A stretch of DNA of 5,236 nt from an uncultured Selenomonadales bacterium. GTDB taxonomy: Bacteria; Bacillota; Negativicutes; Selenomonadales; Selenomonadaceae. Below are positions 1-5,236 of the stretch, piece by piece; within the stretch, counting starts at the first letter, position 1; each line of letters begins with the position of its first letter. The notes beneath the pieces are model-generated. The model was not told the DNA's origin. It saw only the letters and a list, made by a program, of their open reading frames with translations, and made no database searches. The stretch is taken from assembly GCA_946547205.1 (NCBI GenBank), contig CAMNPA010000115.1, forward strand, positions 1 through 5,236, in the 5' to 3' direction. The position numbers and the translations under genes are program-made.

Positions 1-61
1 GCAATTCTAATAAAATCTGCGCGGGAAAGGCTTAAAGCTTACAAGCGAGGTTTTGAACGTC
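1..61 (+). other. Leader of the kinase gene and possible tail of an upstream gene
   Basis: No complete gene lies here. Two + strand frames are open from the window edge. One reads a short tail ending NSNKICAGKA and stops at 33-35, leaving 26 bases before the kinase ATG. The other reads a basic tail (with RERLKAYKRGFERHGRKK) and stops at 88-90, which would overlap the kinase by 29 bases. The second uses several codons that are uncommon in the neighbouring genes (CTA, CGG, AGG, CGA), so the first is slightly more natural. Neither can be assigned to a family from so few residues. I see no convincing promoter in this stretch. Confidence 0.3.
47..50 (+). promoter_or_regulatory. Ribosome binding site that decides the kinase start
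   Basis: GAGG at 47-50 lies 11 bases before ATG at 62 but only 2 bases before the in-frame TTG at 53. Spacings from binding site to start at the other genes of this window are 8 to 11 bases, so ATG 62 is preferred and the three extra N-terminal residues from TTG 53 are probably not translated. Confidence 0.6.
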
Positions 62-3000
62 ATGGAAGAAAAAAATTCTATTACAAATAAAAATGACAGG
101 CGCACAGTCTCCGTCGCGATAATCGGCGGCGCAATCATCGCGGCACTGCTGATTTTGTCGACGCTGTGGATAAATCGCTCCGAACGCTCCGGCACGATTG
201 AAGCCGTTCATTCCGTGAGCGAACTTTATTTGCGCGAACTGACTGACCGCCGCGAACAAGTCATCACTGCCCGAATAAATGTCCGCGTCGACAACATTCA
301 ATCTGCGCTGAAAATTTTGTCGCCGAACGATTTGCAGAGCGTCGAGACTTTGAGCGCGTTCCTAAGCAAAATGAAAATTTTGTTCGGCGTCGATCAATTT
401 GCCTTTGTCAACGCAAACGGTGTCATTTACACGCCCGAAGGCATTGCTCAAAACCGCGATGAATATTCTTTTGCCGACGAGACAATCGCCGCGCCGAAAA
501 TTTTTACCTCCGACTTGTCCGCGCAGGATAAAACCGTTGCCGTTGTCGTGCCCGGAAAAGGCGTGATGTTCCAAGGCGTGCCGATTAAAAATTGTTTTAT
601 TCAGCTGTCCATGTCGAAGTTTTTGGAAGGAATTCTCGTGCACACTACGACGGACGAAATGACGTTCTTCAATCTCTACTACACCAACGGCGAATCATTG
701 ACGGACGCGGTGCTCGGCGGACTGGAAAGCGGAACGAATCTTCTTGACGCGCTCGACACTGCAGTTTTCGATGACGGCTACTCTAAGGAGCAAGTCGTTT
801 CCGATTTTGAGAACAATCGCGGCGGTATGGCGTCGTTTGAATTCAAAGGCGTCAAGGAAATGCTTTACTATCGTCCCGTGCAAAATACCGGCTGGTTCCT
901 TACGTATCTGATTCGCGAAGAACAAATTGAAGACGAGATCGCCGCCGTAAGCTCCGATATGCGTCAACGCTCAATGCTCCAGATTTTGCTGACAGTCGTC
1001 GCAATGATTATCGTTTTCGCGCTGATAATTTCGCAGGCTCGCAAGAACGTTCACCTTCTGCACCAAAAGAAACTTGCCGAAACTGAAAGCCGCATCAAAA
1101 ATGAAGAGATGGAAGAGAAACTTCGGCTGCAGACAAAACTTTTGAGCGAGGAACGTCGGCGGCGGCGGCAGAGCGAAATGATTCAGGCGTTGACGGCGGA
1201 TTATCGGCTTGTCTATCATTTGAACCTTGACACAAATGAGGCTGTCTGTTATCGCGTTTCGCCGGAGATAAGCGAGTTGCTCAACCGCAAGCAAAGTGAC
1301 GTTATCAGGTTCCAAGAGGCAATGCAGGCTTACGTTAAAAATTACGTCATTCCGACTGACCGCGAGGAACTTTTGAATTTCGTCAAGCCGGAAAATTTGC
1401 GTGAACGACTTGCGAACGAGGAAATAATTTCTCACCGCTATATCATGATTCGTTACGGCGAAGAACATTTCATGATGTTGCGCGTCGCTCGAATTGATGA
1501 AGGACTTCACGCGGTAGGTGTCGGCTTTGCGAACGTCGACGAACAAACGCGCGAATCACTTGCCCGCAATCAAGAACTTGCCGAAGCTCTTGCTCAAGCT
1601 CAACACGCCAACGTTTCAAAGACGACGTTTCTATCGAACATGAGCCACGACATAAGAACGCCGATGAACGCGATTATCGGCTTTACGACGATGGCATTGC
1701 GTCACTTTGAAAATCGCACGCAAGTCAAAGATTCGCTCGAAAAAGTTTTGTCGTCAAGCAATCACTTGCTCGGACTGATTAACGACATTCTCGACATGAG
1801 CCGCATTGAATCGGGACGCGTTGAAGTCGCGGAGCAGGAGTGCAACCTTTCCGATTTGATTCACAACTTGATTCATCTCATTCAGCCGCAAGTCACCGCT
1901 AAGCAGCAGAAATTTCACATTGACGCTTTCAAAGTCAAGAACGAGGACGTTTACGCCGACCAACTGAAAATTAATCAGGTGCTGATAAATATTTTGAGCA
2001 ACGCGGTTAAATACACGCCGTCGACCGGCTCAATCTTCTTCCGCATTTCGCAATACGAATCCGATATTCCCGGCTGTGCAAAGTACGAATTCAGAATCAA
2101 GGACAACGGCTTGGGCATGAGCAAGGAATTTCTTAAGCACGTGTTCGACGCTTTTGAACGCGAAGAGACTTCCACCAAGAGCGGCATTCAAGGCACCGGC
2201 TTAGGTATGTCAATCACAAAGAAGATGGTTGAACTTATGGGCGGCGATATTTCCGTTGAGAGCGAGAAGGATAAGGGCTCGGAGTTCACCGTCACGCTTG
2301 ATTTGAAACTTCAACAGAACGTCAAGCAAATTCCGATTCAAGAGCTTAACAATCTTCGCGCGCTGGTTGTCGACGATGACTTTAACACGTGCGAATCAGT
2401 AACGACGATGTTAAAGCAAATGGGAATGCGTTCAGAGTGGACGACTTCGCCGCGCGAGGCTGTCTTCCGCGCAGGACGTGCACTTGATGACGATCCGTTT
2501 GACGCGTACATTGTCGATTGGTTGATGCCCGACCAAAACGGCATTGAGACCGTCAGACAAATTCGCCGCGTCGTGGGCAACACCGCGCCCGTGATAATTT
2601 TGACGGCTTACGATTATTCCGACATTGAGCAAGAGGCTAAGGCGGCAGGCGTCACGACGTTTTGCACGAAACCTTTGTTCATGAGCGACTTGAAAAATGC
2701 TCTGTCACGTGCAATCAGCGGGCGCGATGATGACGATAACAAGCACGATGATTTATCGTCGACTGACTTCAGCGGCAAACGAGTCTTGCTCGTCGAAGAC
2801 ATTGAAGTCAACCGCGAAATTGCAAAGGCGATTCTCACCGAGATTGGGCTTGACGTTGACGATGCCGACGACGGAACCGTTGCCGTGCAAAAAGTCAAAA
2901 CTGCGCCGCCGAATCATTACGACATAATTTTAATGGATGTGCAGATGCCGACGATGAACGGTTACGAGGCGACAAAGGCGATTCGCACGCTCAACCGCCA

Positions 3001-3151
3001 CGACGCGAAGACCGTCCCGATTGTCGCGATGACTGCCAACGCTTTTGAAGAAGACAAAGACAACGCGATTAAAGCCGGCATGAACGACCACCTTGCGAAG
3101 CCGCTTGACATTCCGAAGTTGCTCGCGACGTTGAACAAATATTTGAAGTAG
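62..3151 (+). CDS. Hybrid sensor histidine kinase with two receiver domains
   Basis: This is a 1029-residue inner-membrane sensor kinase, numbered from ATG 62. Residues 16-37 form the first membrane segment, 38-304 an extracytoplasmic sensor and 305-323 the second membrane segment. The sensor resembles Cache domains (FAFVNANGVIYT at 113-124, YYRPVQNTGWF at 269-279). A charged coiled coil (about 325-378) leads to a PAS-like domain (about 379-494) and a second short helix. The HisKA H-box is SHDIRTP with His529 as the expected phosphorylation site. The ATPase domain has the N-box Asn647, DNGLGM at 681-686 and GTGLGM at 711-716. Receiver 1 has Asp771/Asp772, phosphoacceptor Asp819, Thr848 and Lys870. 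Receiver 2 has Glu912/Asp913, Asp959, Thr991 and Lys1013. All key residues are present, so both receivers should be phosphorylatable. The protein ends right after receiver 2 with no Hpt domain and no DNA-binding output, so a separate Hpt or response regulator is implied. The ligand cannot be predicted. The domain call is firm; the Cache and PAS labels are by resemblance. Confidence 0.95.
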   Translation: MEEKNSITNKNDRRTVSVAIIGGAIIAALLILSTLWINRSERSGTIEAVHSVSELYLRELTDRREQVITARINVRVDNIQSALKILSPNDLQSVETLSAFLSKMKILFGVDQFAFVNANGVIYTPEGIAQNRDEYSFADETIAAPKIFTSDLSAQDKTVAVVVPGKGVMFQGVPIKNCFIQLSMSKFLEGILVHTTTDEMTFFNLYYTNGESLTDAVLGGLESGTNLLDALDTAVFDDGYSKEQVVSDFENNRGGMASFEFKGVKEMLYYRPVQNTGWFLTYLIREEQIEDEIAAVSSDMRQRSMLQILLTVVAMIIVFALIISQARKNVHLLHQKKLAETESRIKNEEMEEKLRLQTKLLSEERRRRRQSEMIQALTADYRLVYHLNLDTNEAVCYRVSPEISELLNRKQSDVIRFQEAMQAYVKNYVIPTDREELLNFVKPENLRERLANEEIISHRYIMIRYGEEHFMMLRVARIDEGLHAVGVGFANVDEQTRESLARNQELAEALAQAQHANVSKTTFLSNMSHDIRTPMNAIIGFTTMALRHFENRTQVKDSLEKVLSSSNHLLGLINDILDMSRIESGRVEVAEQECNLSDLIHNLIHLIQPQVTAKQQKFHIDAFKVKNEDVYADQLKINQVLINILSNAVKYTPSTGSIFFRISQYESDIPGCAKYEFRIKDNGLGMSKEFLKHVFDAFEREETSTKSGIQGTGLGMSITKKMVELMGGDISVESEKDKGSEFTVTLDLKLQQNVKQIPIQELNNLRALVVDDDFNTCESVTTMLKQMGMRSEWTTSPREAVFRAGRALDDDPFDAYIVDWLMPDQNGIETVRQIRRVVGNTAPVIILTAYDYSDIEQEAKAAGVTTFCTKPLFMSDLKNALSRAISGRDDDDNKHDDLSSTDFSGKRVLLVEDIEVNREIAKAILTEIGLDVDDADDGTVAVQKVKTAPPNHYDIILMDVQMPTMNGYEATKAIRTLNRHDAKTVPIVAMTANAFEEDKDNAIKAGMNDHLAKPLDIPKLLATLNKYLK

Positions 3152-3178
3152 AGCTTTGAGCTTTGAGCTCGGAGTTTC
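3151..3178 (+). repeat. Four degenerate GAGCTTT heptads
   Basis: Directly after the kinase stop codon, and sharing its last base, the sequence reads GAGCTTT (3151-3157), GAGCTTT (3158-3164), GAGCTCG (3165-3171) and GAGTTTC (3172-3178). The first two units are identical and the last two are diverged. This is either a short tandem repeat or a by-product of the hairpin described for the same bases. Confidence 0.5.
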
Positions 3179-3191
3179 AATTTTTATTTTT
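3151..3191 (+). terminator. Possible weak intrinsic terminator after the kinase gene
   Basis: In RNA, 3151-3161 can pair with 3167-3177 around a UUUGA loop, giving an 11-pair stem. The four closing pairs next to the loop (3158-3161 with 3167-3170) are Watson-Crick. The outer part contains four G-U pairs (3157-3171, 3156-3172, 3153-3175, 3151-3177). The T-rich run TTTTTATTTTT follows at 3181-3191. Because of the G-U pairs the hairpin would be stable only in the + strand transcript. Stem strength is modest, so termination may be partial and some transcripts may read into purC. Confidence 0.4.
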
Positions 3192-3198
3192 ACATAAC

Positions 3199-3204
3199 AG
3201 GAGG
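3199..3204 (+). promoter_or_regulatory. Consensus ribosome binding site of purC
   Basis: AGGAGG at 3199-3204 is a perfect Shine-Dalgarno core. It lies 8 bases before ATG 3213 and only 2 bases before the in-frame ATG 3207, so it selects 3213 as the start. No recognisable promoter, PurR-type operator or purine riboswitch fits into the short gap upstream. Confidence 0.8.
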
Positions 3205-3212
3205 CAATGACC

Positions 3213-3920
3213 ATGATTAAAGGCAACATGCTTTATGAGGGCAAGGCGAAAATCGTTTACGAGACGGACAATCCCGACGAATTGCTCGTTTACTTCAAGG
3301 ACGACGCCACCGCCGGCAACGGAGCCAAACACGGCACCATTCAAGATAAGGGCGTTATCAACAACAAAATCAGCGCGTTCTTTTTCAAACAGCTCAAGGC
3401 TCGCGGGATTAAAAGCCACTTCGTCGACACAATCGGTCCGCGCGAAATGATTGTTAAACGTCTCGACATGATTAAGCTTGAAATTATCGTGCGCAACGTC
3501 GTCGCGGGCAGTCTCGTCAAACGTCTGGGCTTGCCGGAAGCTACGCCGCTCACTGCTCCGATAATCGAATACGACTACAAGAGCGACGAACTCGGCGACC
3601 CGATGCTTAATCGTTGGCACATCATGGCGTTGAAGTTGGCGACGATTGACGAAATGAACATGATTGAGCATTTGTCCTTGTCGATTAACGCTGTCCTGCG
3701 CGAACTGCTCAAAGCCAAGAACGTCGACTTGATTGACTTCAAGCTGGAATTCGGGCGCGACAAAGACGGCACGATTCTTCTCGCCGATGAAATTTCTCCC
3801 GATAACTGCCGCTTCTGGGACGCCGACACGCACAAGAAATTGGACAAGGATCGTTTCCGTCAAGACCTTGGCGGCGTCGAAGAGGCTTATCAAGAAATGC
3901 TCAATCGTTTGACCATGTGA
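3213..3920 (+). CDS. purC: Phosphoribosylaminoimidazole-succinocarboxamide synthase (SAICAR synthetase)
   Basis: This cytoplasmic enzyme of de novo purine synthesis joins CAIR and L-aspartate using ATP to give SAICAR. The 235-residue length matches the usual single-domain bacterial PurC. Family signatures are all visible: LYEGKAK at 7-13 (nucleotide-binding loop), DDATAGNGAK at 30-39, VRNVVAGS at 93-100, IDFKLEFG, and ADEISPDNCRFWD at 191-203. No truncation or frameshift is seen. Starting at ATG 3213 gives MIKGNMLYEGKAK, like other PurC N-termini; the ATG at 3207 would add two residues but is too close to the ribosome binding site. No other purine gene is in the window, so purC seems detached from a pur cluster here, at least on the sides that can be seen. 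The following gene begins 13 bases after its stop. Confidence 0.97.
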   Translation: MIKGNMLYEGKAKIVYETDNPDELLVYFKDDATAGNGAKHGTIQDKGVINNKISAFFFKQLKARGIKSHFVDTIGPREMIVKRLDMIKLEIIVRNVVAGSLVKRLGLPEATPLTAPIIEYDYKSDELGDPMLNRWHIMALKLATIDEMNMIEHLSLSINAVLRELLKAKNVDLIDFKLEFGRDKDGTILLADEISPDNCRFWDADTHKKLDKDRFRQDLGGVEEAYQEMLNRLTM

Positions 3921-3933
3921 GGATGTGAACTCT

Positions 3934-4293
3934 ATGTTGAAAAAATTTTTTCTCGTGCTGTCAATCGGGCTGATAATTTTGGCGGGAGTCAAAGTTGAGG
4001 CGGCAGATGTTTACGTCGGCACGTCGAGTGCTACCGGTTGGGACTGCTACGTGATGACGGAGACGATTCAACGTTTCAACGGCGACATGGACTACGGCGG
4101 CGAAACGTATTGCCTTTATAATGTGACGTTAAAAATGATCACTCGCTCCGGCAACGTCCGTTATCTCGACTACACGTTTCATATCGGCAACTTCCCCATG
4201 TGGTTTGAAAATTCGCAAGGCTATAAAAGAAGAGTTACTCAAAAGGATACGCCGATTGAATGGAACATGCACAACGTCATAAAAAATTATTGA
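3934..4293 (+). CDS. Small exported protein of unknown function
   Basis: This gene encodes 119 residues. The N-terminus is a classic Sec signal peptide: Lys3-Lys4, a hydrophobic core at about 5-19, and a VEA/AD cleavage site after Ala23. The mature part is about 96 residues and rich in Tyr, Trp, Thr and Asn. It has exactly two cysteines, Cys38 (in GWDCYVM) and Cys60 (in ETYCLYN), which could form a disulfide outside the cytoplasm. There is no lipobox, no further membrane segment and no catalytic motif I can name. The mature start looks like short secreted proteins I associate with Selenomonas-type genomes, but I cannot name a family. ATG 3934 is chosen because GAGG at 3919-3922, overlapping the purC stop, is 11 bases upstream; the in-frame GTG at 3925 is too close and would spoil the signal peptide start. 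Co-transcription and translational coupling with purC are likely, although a shared function is not implied. Confidence 0.85.
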   Translation: MLKKFFLVLSIGLIILAGVKVEAADVYVGTSSATGWDCYVMTETIQRFNGDMDYGGETYCLYNVTLKMITRSGNVRYLDYTFHIGNFPMWFENSQGYKRRVTQKDTPIEWNMHNVIKNY

Positions 4294-4302
4294 AGATTTT
4301 CG

Positions 4303-4352
4303 GGCGACTTGCGGTCGGCTGATAACGTCGACTGCTTGTCGCCAAATTTTTT
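4303..4352 (+). terminator. Intrinsic terminator or attenuator between the exported protein and glycosyltransferase genes
   Basis: GGCGAC (4303-4308) pairs perfectly with GTCGCC (4338-4343). After a TT/TT internal loop, GCGGTCGGC (4311-4319) pairs with GTCGACTGC (4327-4335) with two G-U pairs, closing a seven-base loop TGATAAC. AAA and then six T residues (4347-4352) follow. This is a strong 15-pair hairpin with a U-tract 3 bases past the stem, 9 bases after the exported protein stop. The U-tract ends exactly where GGAGG of the next gene begins, so the element could also act as an attenuator or influence access to that ribosome binding site. Confidence 0.7.
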
Positions 4353-4357
4353 GGAGG
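4353..4357 (+). promoter_or_regulatory. Ribosome binding site of the glycosyltransferase gene
   Basis: GGAGG at 4353-4357 lies 11 bases before ATG 4369 and supports that start over the in-frame TTG at 4309. The TTG lies inside the hairpin stem region and has no binding site of its own. The GGAGG directly follows the T-tract of the terminator-like hairpin. Confidence 0.75.
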
Positions 4358-4368
4358 TTGAAATTTTC

Positions 4369-5151
4369 ATGGCTGACAATCTGCACGTCGTCTATCGCAT
4401 TTCAGACAAGGGCAACCCTAAGCCGAAACTTCCAAACGGCGGCAAACGTGACTGCCTGCGCAATGCCGTTAAAACTTTTGGCGCGAAAAATTTTCACGTG
4501 ATAGCCGACAACTGCTCCGAACAGACGATTGAGGCTCTGAAGTCGACGGGCTTAAGTTTGGAAGTGACTGCCAACGGAAATTCGGGAACGTGTCGTTATA
4601 TTTTCAGCGAAGTTATCAACCGTTACGACGCCGAAGATTTTGTTTATCTGCTCGAAGACGATTATCTTCATTTGCCCGGCAGCCGTGAAGCTTTGCTTGA
4701 AGGTTTGCAAATCGCCGACTATGTCACGCTTTACGATCATCCCGATATGTATCACCGCGACGGCAAAGGTCCGAATCCTTTTGTGCATGATAAGCAGCCC
4801 AAATGTTCAATCTATCTGACGGAGCACACTCATTGGCGAACAACGCCTTCAACGACGATGACTTTTGCCGCGCAGATTAAAACGTTGCTTGAAGACCGCG
4901 AACTTTGGATTAGACATTGCGTCGGAAAAATTCCTGCGGATTTTGCCGCCTTCGTGACTTTGACGGGACAAGACGATATGACTGAGGCAAGACGTTTGGC
5001 AAGAATCGGGCGCGGTGATTTGCTTCAAATTGTCGTAAATAATTTTCTGGCGGAGCGCAGAAAAAGATTGTTAATTTCACCGATACCCGGTCTTTCGACG
5101 CACGTCGAGATCGCTTATCTTGCTCCGCTGATTGATTGGAAAAAGATTTGA
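4369..5151 (+). CDS. Predicted GT-A-fold (family 2-like) glycosyltransferase
   Basis: This 260-residue protein has no signal peptide or membrane segment, so it should be cytoplasmic or peripheral to the membrane. The N-terminal half looks like a nucleotide-sugar-binding GT-A fold: HVVYRISDKG near the start, a second strand FHVIADNCSE, then an NGNSGT segment. The strand YLLEDDYLHLPGS has Glu96-Asp97-Asp98 in the place of the metal-binding DxD motif. Further conserved-looking pieces are YVTLYDHPD (Asp123, His124), a Ser/Thr-rich TTPSTTMTFAA segment and SPIPGLSTHVE with His245 near the C-terminus, plausible acceptor or catalytic elements. The fold call is by pattern; donor and acceptor are unknown. 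A charged stretch at about 205-232 (GQDDMTEARRLARIGRGD) before the SPIPG motif may be a lineage-specific insertion. The SDR gene 11 bases downstream suggests a role in surface polysaccharide, LPS or protein glycan synthesis. Confidence 0.75.
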   Translation: MADNLHVVYRISDKGNPKPKLPNGGKRDCLRNAVKTFGAKNFHVIADNCSEQTIEALKSTGLSLEVTANGNSGTCRYIFSEVINRYDAEDFVYLLEDDYLHLPGSREALLEGLQIADYVTLYDHPDMYHRDGKGPNPFVHDKQPKCSIYLTEHTHWRTTPSTTMTFAAQIKTLLEDRELWIRHCVGKIPADFAAFVTLTGQDDMTEARRLARIGRGDLLQIVVNNFLAERRKRLLISPIPGLSTHVEIAYLAPLIDWKKI

Positions 5152-5162
5152 GGTGTTGAATT

Positions 5163-5236
5163 TTGAGTAAAAGAATTTTGGTGACGGGCGGCGCAGGATT
5201 TTTGGGCTCGCACCTTTGCGACAGACTTATCAACGA
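5163..5236 (+). CDS. NAD-dependent nucleotide-sugar epimerase/dehydratase, N-terminal fragment (possibly UDP-glucuronate decarboxylase)
   Basis: Only 24 codons and two bases are present; the gene continues beyond the window. The translation (M)SKRILVTGGAGFLGSHLCD has the TGGAGFLG glycine-rich loop (GxxGxxG) of the extended SDR Rossmann fold that binds NAD(P). The GFLGSHLCDRL wording is most like UDP-glucuronate decarboxylases, which make UDP-xylose, but dTDP-glucose 4,6-dehydratases and other UDP-sugar epimerases share much of it. The start is TTG at 5163: GAGGTG at 5150-5155, overlapping the glycosyltransferase stop, is well placed, and no ATG or GTG lies in this frame between the upstream stop and the Rossmann strand except an internal Val codon at 5181. 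The 11-base gap indicates one operon with the glycosyltransferase. Confidence 0.85.
   Translation, partial: MSKRILVTGGAGFLGSHLCDRLIN

Noticed and set aside
53..61. TTG at 53 as the kinase start.
   Set aside because: It is only 2 bases from GAGG, too close for ribosome binding, whereas ATG 62 has an 11-base spacing like the other genes here.
971..1546. A 191-codon open frame on the - strand inside the kinase gene.
   Set aside because: It is antisense to the coiled-coil and PAS-like coding region and shows no recognisable protein features. It is a shadow frame.
2697..2927. A 76-codon + strand open frame inside the receiver region of the kinase.
   Set aside because: It is an out-of-frame overlap with two well-defined receiver domains and has no family resemblance.
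3163..3190. A promoter-like pair TTGAGC and TATTTT with 16-base spacing ahead of purC.
   Set aside because: Each hexamer matches consensus at only four of six positions, they lie inside the terminator-like hairpin and T-tract, and the start point would fall at or within the purC ribosome binding site.
3177..3992. A 271-codon open frame on the - strand covering all of purC.
   Set aside because: It lies antisense to a certain purC, runs beyond both ends of it without a clear ribosome binding site, and its translation resembles no family. It is a codon-bias shadow.
4309..4368. An N-terminal extension of the glycosyltransferase from TTG 4309.
   Set aside because: The extra 20 codons run through the terminator hairpin and the GGAGG site, and the GT-A fold begins naturally at ATG 4369.

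Overview
The window carries five genes on the + strand: a complete hybrid sensor histidine kinase, a complete purC, a short exported protein of unknown function, a predicted GT-A-fold glycosyltransferase, and the first 24 codons of a nucleotide-sugar short-chain dehydrogenase/reductase (SDR). No RNA gene, CRISPR array, insertion sequence or attachment site is visible. The strong AGGAGG/GGAGG ribosome binding sites, moderate GC content and mixed ATG/TTG starts suggest a Firmicute. The exported protein (mature start ADVYVGTSSATGWDCYVM) and the histidine kinase type remind me of diderm Negativicutes (Selenomonas-like), but that taxonomic guess is from memory and is tentative.

Layout. Bases 1-61 hold the end of something upstream and the kinase ribosome binding site. 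Bases 62-3151 encode the kinase: membrane-anchored extracytoplasmic sensor, coiled coil, PAS-like domain, HisKA/HATPase core and two receiver domains, with no Hpt domain. The 61-base gap 3152-3212 contains degenerate GAGCTTT heptads that can fold, using G-U pairs, into a hairpin followed by a T-rich tract, so it may be a weak terminator. purC (3213-3920) has a consensus ribosome binding site. The exported protein gene (3934-4293) follows after only 13 bases, with its ribosome binding site overlapping the purC stop, so these two are probably co-transcribed. A clear intrinsic terminator-like hairpin with a six-T tract (4303-4352) comes next and directly abuts the ribosome binding site of the glycosyltransferase gene (4369-5151). 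The SDR gene starts with TTG at 5163, 11 bases after the glycosyltransferase stop, and runs off the window.

How the genes relate. The last two genes look like the start of a surface-glycan module: one makes or modifies a nucleotide sugar and the other probably transfers a sugar. purC is a housekeeping purine gene sitting outside any visible purine cluster. The kinase is probably an independent signalling unit whose Hpt and output partners are elsewhere. I see no evidence in this window for a new defence or mobile system. The least explained items are the small exported protein and the hairpin fused to the glycosyltransferase ribosome binding site.
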